Origin: Oryzias latipes
Lineage: Eukaryota; Chordata; Actinopteri; Beloniformes; Adrianichthyidae
DNA length: 64,000 nt
Assembly: GCF_002234675.1 (NCBI RefSeq)
Contig: NC_019867.2
Location: 32,742,385 to 32,806,384 of the forward strand
Direction of reading: 5' to 3'
Below the pieces are notes generated by a model. The model was not told the origin of the DNA, did not search any database, and saw nothing but the letters and a program-made list of their open reading frames with translations. Each line of letters begins with the position of its first letter. Positions within the stretch are counted from its first letter, which is position 1. The position numbers and the translations under genes were made by a program. Of this stretch, positions 1-32,594 are shown piece after piece.

Positions 1-480
1 CAGTCAGAAGACACCTGTCCACACCTGAAACAGTCAGAAGACACCTGTCCACACCTGAAACAGTCAGATGACACCTGTCCACACCTGAAACAGTCAGAAG
101 ACACCTGTCCACACCTGAAACAGTCAGAAGACACCTGTCCACATCTGAAACAGTCAGATGACACCTGTCCACATCTGAAACAGTCAGAAGACACCTGTCC
201 ACACCTGAAACAGTCAGATGACACCTGTCCACACCTGAAACAGTCAGAAGACACCTATCCACACCTGAAACAGTCAGAAGACACCTATCCACACCTGAAA
301 CAGTCAGAAGACACCTGTCCACACCTGAAACAGTCAGAAGACACCTGTCCACACCTGAAACAGTCAGAAGACACCTGTCCACATCTGAAACAGTCAGATG
401 ACACCTGTCCACATCTGAAACAGTCAGAAGACACCTGTCCACACCTGAAATAGTCAGAAGACACCTGTGTCTCCTGACTG
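1..480. repeat. 30-bp minisatellite
   Basis: About sixteen tandem copies of a 30-bp unit (cagtcagaagacacctgtcc followed by acacctgaaa) fill the first 480 bases. Copies differ at a few fixed positions: gaagac/gatgac, cacctg/catctg and ctgtcc/ctatcc. The blocks at 121-180 and 361-420 are identical, which suggests a partial 240-bp higher-order period. The array runs off the left edge. It lies upstream of the first visible paqr3 exon, so probably in a paqr3 intron. There are no spacers between units. Confidence 0.95.
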
Positions 481-633
481 AAACAGTCAGGAGACACGGT
501 GTAGTCGGCGGAGGCCCTCTGGCTGTATGGGAGCGAGTCCGTTCCCCTGCACCTGAGAGGTCTGCTGCAGGGTTTCCATGGTGACGCCTGAACCCGTCTC
601 ACCTCAGCTTCCTGGTGTTGCGTGTCTCCTCAG

Positions 634-3600
634 GTGTGCATGCTGTGCTCTGTTGGGTACCACATGTTCTGCTGCCATCGCTCGGAGAAGACCAGCCGCC
701 GCTGGATGGCGCTGGATTACGCTGGCGTCTCCATCGGCGTCCTGGGCTGCTACGTCCCCGGAGTCTTCTACACCTTCTACTGCAACGACGTGAGTCCCCC
801 CGCCCCCCTCTGTGGTTGGACTTCCCACCAGGTGAAGTAAAGGCAGGTCACAAAACCCCGCCCCCTTCAGTGTAGAGCAATGGAACATTTAGGTTTGTCT
901 TTCTCTTTCATGGCTGCATCTCAGCTGTTTCTCTCCCTTCTACCTGCGAGTCGCCGTCATTGATGGCGTTCAGTAAAAGGTTGACGTTCGTCCTGATGGG
1001 CGGAGACTCTTTCTGCCTCCCAGGCTGAACGCCAGCGTTTCCTCCACCTGAAGAGACCCGGAAAGGAACTGTGTGGTGCATGATGGGAGTTTCCCCTGTG
1101 GATCTCCCTGCGTGGCTCCGACCCCCCCGTGGACGTTTGTGGACCGATATGATCAGATCTTAGTTCTACGTGGGGGGGTGTAATTGAATTCAGAGTCTGT
1201 TCCTGATCAACAAGCTGCACGACACCTCTGCCGCTCTCGCCGCTTGGAAAGCATGACGGCCGGCGTCTCCTCAGCGTCCAGCCGCCCACCACCATGTTGT
1301 TGTTTTTTGGTCCTCCTGAAGTGCCTGGCGTGGCGCCGGCCTCCCCCACGCCTTGGAAGCGCCGCGTTATTTTGCCCCCAGAAAGAATCTGAAATCTGCT
1401 GAGGCCCAAACCAGATGGCTGCTTTCACAGAGCGCCCGCCTCCCCTGTTCCCGCCATATGACGCTCACAAGTCCAGGAGCCGTCTCGGCGGCGGAGACCC
1501 CCCCCATCGTCCGTGCCAGGACCAGGACTCTGCTTCAGGGTGGCTCCGCTCCAGAGGCCAGCCCAGTCCCCCAAGAACAGCGCAGCTTAAATTTAGCCGG
1601 AGGAGGGAGAGGACGCAGCCTGAGAGGAGGACAGCTCTGAAAAATTTGGCTGGAACCAAGCGGGGCCCGGTTCTGAGTGCAAATTTATTCACTGTGAAAC
1701 TCAGCAGAACACGTCACAGCAGAACGTGTGACTGGACCGAGGCCTGCATCCTCAGCGGACAGAAGGCGGAGAGAGGAGCCGCTTCAGACTTTCCACAGAT
1801 ACTTCTACAAGTTTAAATATCAGTGCAGAGCGGCGGCGGCGCCGGCCCACGGAACGGGGGAGGTGTCCAACCAGAGCGCGGCCAGACCACGCTGGGAGGC
1901 GTTTCTACCGTTTGTCACCACATGAGCCCGGACCGTCAAGAACTTCCTGTCTGAATCCAACCTCCCCGACGTGACGCTTGGCTCCACCTGCATACCCTCT
2001 TTTCGCTCCGCCTGCGTCTGCACGCCTTCTTTGGCTCCGCCTGCATCTGCACGCCCTCTTTGGGTCCGCCCGTGTCTGCGCGCCCTCGTTTTGCTCCGCC
2101 CGCTTCTGCACGCCCTCTTAGGCCCCGCCTGCGTCTGCACGCCCTCTTTGGCTCCGCCCGCATCTGCACGCCCTCTTTGGCTCCGCCCGCATCTGCACGG
2201 CCTCTTAGGCCCCGCCTGCGTCTGCACGCCCTCTTTGGCTCCGCCTGCATCTGCACGCCCTCTTTGGGTCCGCCCGTGTCTGCGCGCCCTCTTTTTGCTC
2301 CGCCTGCGTCTGCACGCCCCCTTAGGCTCCGCCTGCATCTGCGCGCCCTCTTAGGCCCCGCCTGCGTCTGCACGCCCTCTTTGGCTCCGCCCGCATCTGC
2401 ACGCCCTCTTTGGCTCCGCCCGCATCTGCACGCCCTCTTAGGCTCCGCCTGCATCTGCACGCCCCCTTAGGCTCCGCCTTCATCTGCACGCCCTCTTTGG
2501 GTCCGCCCGCGTCTGCGCCCTCATGGTCAGGGCCCCACAGCAGTCCAGAACAGAAAGGGCATCACTGTGTGAGTCGGGGGGGGTCAGAATCCAGGCTTCC
2601 AGGGTCGGTGTCCATCCTGTCATCGAAGCTCCTTATTGGCTGAACACACCTGATCCAGGTGATCAGCAGCAGGTGAGTCAAGGATTCTGTAGAACCAGCA
2701 GGAGGCCGGCCCTCCAGACCTGGAGTCTGACCCCCCAGCTGTTGCCAGGATGGCTCTTTCTACCGCATGCAGCCTATCTGGGGGGGGTTCTTTTACTGAA
2801 ACAGATTTTAGGGCAGGGGGAGTAGCGCACCTTGACCTCGGCCCCTCTCCCCTCCCTCTTTGCAGTACTGGCGGCAGGTCTACCTGGTGACGGTTCTGGC
2901 GATGATCCTGGCCGTGTTCTTCGCCCAAATCCACCCTCAGTACCTGAGCACGGCGTGGAAGCGGCTGCGCTCGCTCACCTTCGGCCTGGTGGCCGGGTAC
3001 GGCCTGGTCCCCACCGTCCACTGGATCTGCATCACGGGGGGGTTCTCCTCGGAGCTGGTCCAGGTCAGCGGCTCTGCTTTGGTTCGGGTCGTGGGCTGCA
3101 GCTTTGATCCGCTTCAAATGAATGTCTGCTCCTTTCAGGCCTTCGTCCCACGGGTCCTGGGGATGTACTTGATTGCAGCTCTAGCTTTAGTTTTCTACGT
3201 CTCCAAGGTTCCTGAGCGCTACTTTCCAGGTGAGTCTGTTCCTCTGCAGAACCTCCTGACGGCTCCTGCAGCTCTGCAGGAAATCCTGTTCAGAATCTGG
3301 AAACGACAGATTTAATCGTTTTGGCTAAAGATGGCGTCATCATAATGAGAAAAGCGGCGGAGACGCTTCAGAAACCGATCCAAAGATGATCGGAGCGGAA
3401 CCTCAAAGCCCGGAACCACAGGGAGCCGCTCCACACCTTCTTAACGTTGGCTTCCAGGTTTTTTCTCTGCTTTGGTTTAATAACTGAGAGCTTCACTAGA
3501 GAATAATCCTCTTTTGATCTTTACCATTTGAGTTTTTACTTCAATAAGGGTGTGGTCAATTTTGATTGACAGGGTTCTGCATGCTCTGACAGCTGACTAC

Positions 3601-4033
3601 TCAGTTGGCCGTTGGCTAACATCCAACCGCCACTGCACAGCTGGGGTCACATGACCACATGCTCTGTCCAGTTCGTGTCCTCAGGTGACCCCCAAAGGTG
3701 GAGATATAACAGGATGTAGTCTTTGCATCGTTCAGTCACAAATCCACGCCGTCTTCTCCTTTTTCACCACTAGATGTCACTCAAACCAGTCTGCAGGTGT
3801 TTCTGCACATCCCTGCAGAGTCAGCACGCCGCGGTTCTAAATGCAGACGGGCCACATGTGACTGTGACTAAACTCACCTGTTTCCTGCTGCAGGTCAGCT
3901 CAACTACCTGGGCTCCAGTCACCAGGTGTGGCACCTGCTGCTGGTCCTCCTGTTTTACTGGTGGCACCAGTCGTCCAGCTTCCTCATGGCGTACAGACAC
4001 AGCCAGCCGTGCCCCGCCCCCCAGCACACCTAG
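634..4033 (+). CDS. paqr3: paqr3, 3' part (last four exons)
   Basis: Progestin and adipoQ receptor family member 3, also called Raf kinase trapping to Golgi. It is a seven-pass Golgi membrane protein that sequesters Raf kinases and dampens ERK signalling (family knowledge). Visible coding exons are 634-789, 2866-3063, 3139-3229 and 3894-4033, all with AG acceptors and GT donors and matching phases. They give 194 residues ending at the TAG at 4031. Human PAQR3 is about 311 aa, so roughly the first 115 residues lie upstream of the window. Diagnostic segments include HRSEKTSRRWMALDYAG, YWRQVYLVTVLAMILAVFFA, VPERYFPGQLNYLGSSHQVW and the tail YRHSQPCP. The paired His residues, the Asp of the LDYAG block and the SHQxxH motif are the PAQR metal-site residues. 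Teleosts can carry two paralogues, and I cannot say whether this is a or b. Confidence 0.93.
1820..2520. repeat. GC-rich minisatellite in paqr3 intron
   Basis: Degenerate tandem repeats from about 1975 to 2520, with a unit of about 27-28 bp built on ctccgcctgcatctgcacg plus ccctctttgg. Variants alternate 'ttggctccgcc', 'taggccccgcc' and 'tgggtccgcc'. The array lies in the intron between the first two visible paqr3 exons. All frames are largely open, which produces spurious Arg/Ala/Gly-rich or Pro/Ala-rich reading frames on both strands. Confidence 0.9.
2578..2740. repeat. dispersed repeat, related to 42.9-43.3 kb
   Basis: This stretch shares phrases with 42,920-43,010: 'gtcagaatcc', 'gaagctccttattggct' and 'aacacacctga'. 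Both copies also carry a 'ggcctggag'-like or 'ccctccag' end of the kind seen in abundant fish nonautonomous transposons. Boundaries are not resolved. Confidence 0.5.
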
Positions 4034-4783
4034 ACACCTGCAAACGACCGCTGGCCGGTTCTGCCGTTTCCCTGAGCGGACCGCAGCAGCTGCAGCCTCT
4101 GCAGGCAGCACAGCCGCTTCCCCCCTGTGGCTCCTGCAGCTTCTTGGAAACGGGACCGGTCCTTCCTGTCCCACCGCGACACGCCGAGGACGGGCCTGCA
4201 GGCCTCCCCGTCCTCTCTGCTGGGACCCACGGAACACGGAGTAGAACCCGCCACCCGGAGCCTCCAAGCTACCATTCCACACGGCCACCAGCTGAAGAGG
4301 CAGCGGTTAGTTTCAGCTCGAAGCAAAACCGATGACGAACGTGTAAAAGTCAGACCCCGCCCCCTCTGCAAACACGCCACCAAAGGAACGTTCTTCCTTT
4401 TCAGGAAACATTTGTTCCAAATGCAGTGGAACGTAGTTTACTGCACTGACGCAGAAGCTGAGCCGTGCTTTCAGCTCTGCAGCGTCTGCAGCGTCTGCAG
4501 GAGTGTCTGCAGCGTCTGCAGCTGTGACTAGTTGATTTAGACTAATGGGATGTTTAAAGCTCAGGTTTGTCGTAGTATTTTCCTACTTCCCTCCAGCAGA
4601 GGCAGACGTTCCATCCGGACCAGAGAGCTGCTGCAGACTGAAGGAAAATAACTGACCCCCTGCAGAAAGAGACGGCAGCTGTGGTTTCCATGGAAACAGC
4701 TTCTTGAATGACCTGTTGGTGAGGAGCTGCTGTCCATCATCTGTGTTCAGATGAATCTACACTCCTGTCACGTTAAATCTCTA

Positions 4784-4789
4784 AATAAA
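4784..4789 (+). promoter_or_regulatory. paqr3: paqr3 poly(A) signal
   Basis: A canonical AATAAA about 750 bp after the paqr3 stop codon. It is the first such hexamer seen in the presumed 3' UTR. The opposing gene's signal is within about 80 bp. Confidence 0.6.
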
Positions 4790-4867
4790 GCTCAGAAAAA
4801 CCCAAACGAGTTTCCCATAGTTTGGGTCCAAAGCGTCCCGTCTGTGAAAAAGGACGACCAGATTACA

Positions 4868-4879
4868 TTTATTTTTATT
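4868..4879 (-). promoter_or_regulatory. bmp2k: bmp2k poly(A) signal(s)
   Basis: Two overlapping-range TTTATT hexamers (4868-4873 and 4874-4879) read AATAAA on the minus strand, about 200 bp beyond the bmp2k stop codon at 5080. Confidence 0.6.
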
Positions 4880-5079
4880 CATTTTTTCTGAAAGTCGACA
4901 TAAAACATGTTAGAGGCTACAAGAACCCGAACAAGCGTCCGGAGGAGGCGGGATTAAGGCGGCGCCGTGACGCGTTTGGCTGCCGAGGTACCGTGCAGCA
5001 AGGCATCGCCAGCTGAGGTAAGGCTTCGTGGTGCTTCAACTTAAGGCAGCAGAATGCCCAGGCTGCATCAAGGGGGGGG

Positions 5080-26803
<21,724 letters not shown>

Positions 26804-27619
26804 GATCCTGTCCGTCCACCAGCGGAACCTGGTCTCGGAGGCAGACGGAGCACCCCGTTCCCGGTAGTCTGCTGCGTCCCTATCTGGTTATCCGGGCTCT
26901 GCTCCTCGACTCCTGCATGCTCCGGTTCTCCTTCAGAGGCCGCGTTGTGTCGGGTACCACCGCATTACAGTGCAGATGTGTTGCGGTGACGTGCGGGGAT
27001 GAAACTTGGTCCCAGACTTCTGAGTAGCATCCCCTTTCGAGAGAAAAAACACATCTTTAGCTTGCGTGACACACAGCTAGCTCGTAGCTGTCCACCAAAC
27101 ACGCTGCTCCCGTGAACTGCACGGACCCCCCCGCCAACAAAGAGGAAAGTACCTGAGCGCCAAACACCTCCCCGAGGGCGGAATGGCACCCTCTCCGGAT
27201 TTTATTCGATCCAGCAGGCCTGGATGTCCCAGAAGGGTCGCTGACTCTCCCCGCCCCGAACCTCGCGCCGCGGCTACTTAGCTAGTTAGCTCGTTAGCAG
27301 AAACGGCTGCCAGCCGCGCGAACAGCTTTTGGCGGTTCCCCGGAAAACAGTTGCGTTGAAGTCGGCCCGCAAACCAAAGACGAACCCCGAGAAGCGGCCG
27401 TTCATCAGAGCCGCTCCAGCCGAACCCGTTTCTGGGAGCGTCTCGGCACCGTTCCTCCCCGGGCGCTCTCTGCCTTCACCTCCAGGAAACTTGTGGAGAC
27501 TCCCCCCATGGCAGGCTTCAGAGCGGGAGGGGTGGGTTCCTCCTTCACCCAATGAGAGCCACAACCAAACGTGACGTGTCCCCGCCCCTCCCATTGTTCT
27601 GATTGGTGTAGAGCTAGTT

Positions 27620-28017
27620 TTTTTGTTTTTTTTTTTTTTTTTTTATTGAACAATTGCAACATACAAAACAAGAAAATACAACAATTATGCACATATAATG
27701 TACAATAGAATTCTGAATACAGAACAAACGTGTTGCATTCATTAAAAAATACTAATTATTAATAACAAACACAAAAGGGAATAAGAAATAAAAAGAAACA
27801 AAAAAATAAAGAGAAAAGAGAAAATGCGAGAGTAAATCTATGTCAGCACTCCAAAAGAATTACAGATGCTAAATGTTTTTTGAGCTTTTGTATTTTTTGA
27901 AGCAGAAATTAAGTTTAAATAACGCTGCAGTTCCAGTTTGAACACAAAGAAATCAGGTTTTTTATTGGAAAATTTTCTTTTGTGTATATGAAATTTAGCC
28001 ATAAATAATACCATGTA
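27620..28017 (-). mobile_element. 5'-truncated L1 LINE tail with target-site duplications
   Basis: A minus-strand retroposon. It ends in a poly(A) tail (poly-T at 27,620-27,643) after an AATAAA. The 14-bp direct repeat gtgtagagctagtt flanks it at 27,606-27,619 and 28,018-28,031. The minus-strand frame near the 5' end gives AKFHIHKRKFSNKKP, FFVFKLELQRYL and a Lys/Ala tail, typical of the C-terminus of vertebrate L1 ORF2. Exact duplications and tail indicate target-primed insertion that is not very old. Confidence 0.8.
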
Positions 28018-28071
28018 GTGTAGAGCTAGTTAAAGAGCGCGAGGTTCACCATCCAACAGGGCTGTCACGTC

Positions 28072-28797
28072 CAATGAGTTATATCACTAGAGGAGACATC
28101 ACGTGGTTCCTCATGGGAGGAGAGCACCGCCATCTTGGTAAGGTCAAGTTACTGCTGCAGTGAATGCATTTGAACACATTTTTTGCATAATACCAGTTCA
28201 TTGTTTGTGTTTCAACTGCCAAAATCAGAGAACTGAGTCCATGAAGGAGGAAGTATATCATTTCACAGATAAGTATTATAATTTTTTTCTTTTAATGCTG
28301 CAGGGGCTTCATTAATAGAACACATGTTGACAGGCATGATGCTGCAGGGCTGTTATCAACATGCTGCATGATGTACGGAGAATTTGCTGTCAACATAAAT
28401 GTACATTTTATTTTGCTAAACCTGTATACAGCATACTAGGCTATTATAGTAATATAGATTTAAAAATTTCTGACTCAGTGACTGAACTGTTCACTATTCA
28501 GACTTAGGGAAAAAGTGGATCTTAGCAATAAAAAGAGCTAACCCAGATGGATCACTGTGGTACCAACCAGTAATACAGTCTGACTTTTCAAAACATTTTG
28601 TGGAAACACATTTTGATGAGAGGCCAGACTGTTTGCTTGAAACCCGACACCATAACATCTGTGTTACACAAATTGATCACTCACATGAATCAGTATAAAT
28701 CTATTGTTTTTATTTGTTGTTGTTATTTTAGGGTAAATCTATTGTTCACTTTTGGACTTCTTTTGAATATTTATTTTATTATTATTATTATTATTAC

Positions 28798-28864
<67 letters not shown>

Positions 28865-28955
28865 AATAATAATATTAACAGACTTATATTTTATTATTTA
28901 TTGACTTATTATGTATGTATTGCTATTATTTATTGTTTGTATTGACTTACTATTG

Positions 28956-28986
<31 letters not shown>

Positions 28987-29413
28987 GACTTATTGTTGGG
29001 TTTTTCTAAATCATTTAAATTACGTGTCAAAGAGGTCTAAAACTCCTAAATGTTTACAAATAATTTTTTTAAAATTCTTTGTAATAATTTTTTTATTTGT
29101 AATAAGTCCTGCAACAATGCCTTTTCATTAAAGTTTGAGCTTTTAAGGATGACTGTTTCTCTTCTTTAACAACAACAAATTATGTATCTATATATATATT
29201 ATATATATACATGTAATATATCTACATATATGTATAAATATATATAAATTGTAAAAACATATATAGTATATAAAAGCTACTTAGACACCACTAAAAGCAA
29301 TAGAAATCATTGTCATGTGGGCGTCGTCGACCTCACCAAGATGGCGTCGCGCTCCGCCACCGTCGGCCAGGCTTCTAAAGCGGGCGTGTCTCCTCCAGTG
29401 ATATAACTCATTG
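28072..29413 (+). mobile_element. P-element-like DNA transposon relic with THAP domain
   Basis: A 1,342-bp element. The terminal inverted repeats begin CAATGAGTTATATCACT and extend about 27 bp with one mismatch. The 8-bp direct duplication gtcacgtc flanks it at 28,064-28,071 and 29,414-29,421. Subterminal inverted blocks 'cgccatcttggt' recur at both ends. Plus-strand bases ~28,505-28,640 read [17 protein letters not shown] and then [15 protein letters not shown], matching the LRxxW...W...CSxHF core of a THAP zinc finger. The Cys of the CSxHF motif is replaced. P-superfamily transposases carry N-terminal THAP domains and make 8-bp duplications. No intact transposase remains; a trinucleotide ATT expansion occupies the middle. 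Confidence 0.7.
28778..28990. repeat. ATT trinucleotide microsatellite
   Basis: Long (att)n runs at about 28,778-28,875 and 28,960-28,990, separated by AT-rich sequence, inside the P-like element. They give a spurious poly-Ile/Asn frame. Confidence 0.95.
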
Positions 29414-29466
29414 GTCACGTCTTAATAACAATTCATTCTCAGCCGATTTTAGCTCATTTTGAATAG

Positions 29467-29913
29467 GAGTGTAGGGAAATATCGCGATACTTTATTGGTG
29501 ATACTTGTATCGATTTTAAATGTTGCCAAGATTATATTTAATTAATATTTTATCAGCAAAAAAGTAGTTCAACGTCTTACTTTTGTTTAGTAGAAAGCAT
29601 AAGTAAGAGACGAAAGTATTGAAAACATTTTTGATTTACCAAAAGAAAGCACCATGAATTTATTTATAGGTAAAATGAACTTATATCAGATACAGTTGCA
29701 GTGCTTAGTGTTCTGATCATAAAATACAATGTATTTTACACGTTCATTCATATGAAAGGAGTTTTGATACCATCAAAAACTTTTTTGTAAATTATGATTT
29801 TTTTAAAACAGTGAAATATTGTCTCTGGGACTGTCTTTGGATATATTGCCATATAGGTCTTATGACAAATGTATAGTGATCTGTATTGTATCGCCAAGAC
29901 TCTTGCCCTAATT
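29467..29913. mobile_element. possible miniature inverted-repeat element
   Basis: The left end 'tagggaaatatcgcgatac' and the right end 'gtatcgccaagactcttgcc' plus 'cta' are partly complementary (TAGGG...GCGATAC). I found no clean target duplication, so the call is weak. The interior is AT-rich and non-coding. Confidence 0.35.
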
Positions 29914-32590
29914 ATTATTATTGTTGTTATTACTATTATTAATTATGAAGATCCGATTGGATCTGGTTCTCTGCCCTAAAGTGGATCCAGATCATCTTCA
30001 TCCAGACAGAAATTCCTGCTACTGAACAGTTTTCCAGATTCTTGGATTTCTTCCAGATCATCAAGTTAAATGAAATCTGTGTCCAAACCAACAAGTAAAC
30101 TAGAATGAATGTCAAATCCATTCACATGTTAGTTTCCTAAAGTTCACCACTGTTGTTTTTCTACATCCAAAGAATCCAAAGGGAACATTCTTAGAACATT
30201 CTAGACACTGGATGGTCACATGACTTTATTCAAAGTCTGTCCACACATTGGACTGGAATGATGGACTGATCCGTGTTCATGACATCACACGTGTGTGTTG
30301 TCCGCTGTGATTGGTCGGCTTTATCTTACAGTCAGATAAACATACTGTATCTCAATCCAGATGGTATTTTCCAAAATTGATATCAATTTAGATCATTTCC
30401 AAGCGGTTGTATGGTGGAATAAGTCAATTCGATTAACAACCTTCCTCAGACAGATCAATCTGTTTGGATCATGAGAATATAAATCGATTTATTAATTAGA
30501 TCGTTTATTACACCTCTACCATTCAATATGTCCAAAGAACCACAGATGAAAAGTCACGAGACAAATGTATGTGCTTACATTTTTATTCAAGTAACCTTCT
30601 GAAGAAAATATTCCCTACAACCATAAAACATTTCACTTTGGTCTGAAATATAACAACCAGTCTCTTACTCAGCTATGCTGGGCTTTTAGTTTTTATTTAT
30701 TTTTATATTTATAATCTCTGAAGGCTTCAAAACAGCCAAAAGGACTGTAAACAGTGCACTCATTTCTATCTGAAATAAACTTTATGAATCAACAAAAATT
30801 GAAATAATTATCTGCTCGTTTGTGAACGGATCATGGAAACTCCAGACCTTAACTCAGATGTTCCAACTGTTACTGGCCTGGCTTTTCTTTTCCATGTAAC
30901 TCTTCATCCATGTGGATGATGACCTGATCAATAGTATTTGGATGAGAGGCTTTATTCAGTCCAGCGTCTGGTCTTTCTACGGCTCTCTGGAAACTGAAGT
31001 GTTTGTCGTGTTGCTCTGGAATAAGTTCCTCTAGTATCCAAAGCGGCGGGTTTGGACTGCAGACAGTTTTATTTTTCAGGACATAATGTCTGTTTCTTCT
31101 TCTTCCTCTTTGCTGTCCTGTCACCCTCTCTGGATTTCACGTCACCTATGCAGCTGATTATTCTGATTGTGTCCAACAATGTCTTCAGTTACGTGTCCTC
31201 CTAACCACTAGGAGCACGATGGAGCAGAGATATGCCGTTCTGGTCAGAGTAGAGAGGGGGGACAGATTTAATGAGACCAGAACATGGATCTGCTTTACTC
31301 CCCAGGCGGGTGTGAAGGTCGTGACGGAAACCTTTGAGTTTAGCTGAACAGTGGTTCACATGTTTGGAGCAATGAGGTCATGTTGGACAGATCTCTGAAC
31401 GGTTCTTCAGCTGCAGAAGAGTTTGCAGGTTAGTTAATATCCATTTCTATGTAGTTATGATCCATCGCATTTTTAAAAAGAACCACTTCTGTATTAAGCC
31501 GGTTATTAGGATTCTACTTCTCCACTTGAACACAACTAAATGCACAGTTTTAAAGAAGGCATCTGTCAATCACTACAGATTAAGTGTCACGGAGCATTTC
31601 AGCAAAAACAAAGTGAGTATAAGTACTGTATTGGCATCTCCAACCGGTTTCTTGTCTTGCTTGTAATTACATTCAAGTTAATCACACTGTCACACACATT
31701 TGTTCTCCACATTTGACCCATCCCCTGGGGGAGCAGTGAGCTGCAGACACAGCCGCGCTCAGGAACCATTTTGGTGGATTTAACATGTAAAACGCATGTT
31801 TGATATGTTTCATTCAGACGTGGGGTAAACATCCAGCAGCTGCAGGCTTTTAACCTGAAAGGATGTGAGGAGATTGACAAACGTCCAGCCCTTAAAACGT
31901 AAAGATCTTTTGAGAAACAAAACTTTCAGGCCAAACTCTCATCCTGGCAAACACGCGTACACACAGCGATCATGTTCTCGTGTTTATTAGCATTTTATTC
32001 TGAAAGCTACAGAACGGTGACACAAGAAAAGGTCTGAAGACGGATTGAGGAGACCTGCACGTGTCTGAACACCAGGAGCGCAGAGATATGGTCTACAGTC
32101 GGAGCTTTCTTAACTTGGACATGAGGTGACACCTTTCCAGGATAAGCAGACGTTCATCCAAAGGAGACAAAGAGCAGCAAACTCAGAAAAACTGGTAGAA
32201 TGATTCCGTATACATGCCCATCAGTAAATTCTAATCCTCCTCTCCCTTTGGGAAATCCTCATCAATACCTGAACAGGAAACCTTCATGTGAGATCGATTC
32301 CAACCAGAGAAACATCTGAGAAAATCTCACAATGAGCCGATTGTCCTTCTGAAGAACCCGAAACACCAACAGACTTTACTGTCAAGAAGTACATTTCAAA
32401 CAGGAGCAAAACGCCTGAATACAATGGCTGCCACATTCACAGAAACGGGTCGGGTTTGATTCTGCTGTTCCAAGACCAGGTCTGCTGTCTCAGGACGGAT
32501 GGGGTCCTGGCGCTGCAGATGACCACGTTAGAGCCACCAAGAAGACGCGGCGAGAACAGCAGCGACTGTAAAACTGAAGACTGTCTGAAG
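29914..32590. other. intergenic, no gene seen
   Basis: AT-rich sequence between the P-like element and the 3' end of the ankyrin/RAMA gene. A TTTATT at 31,983-31,988 could be that gene's poly(A) signal on the minus strand, about 600 bp past its stop. Nothing else is supported. Confidence 0.5.
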
Positions 32591-32594
32591 GCAG

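Noticed and set aside
1..480. CRISPR-like array of 30-bp direct repeats
   Set aside because: Units are contiguous with no spacers and the DNA is vertebrate; this is a minisatellite.
1820..2470. Overlapping Arg/Ala/Gly-rich and Pro/Ala-rich frames on both strands
   Set aside because: Artefact of the 27-28 bp GC-rich minisatellite in a paqr3 intron.
28598..28945. Plus-strand 115-codon frame with poly-Ile
   Set aside because: Mostly ATT microsatellite. The meaningful THAP-like piece is in a different stretch and frame upstream.
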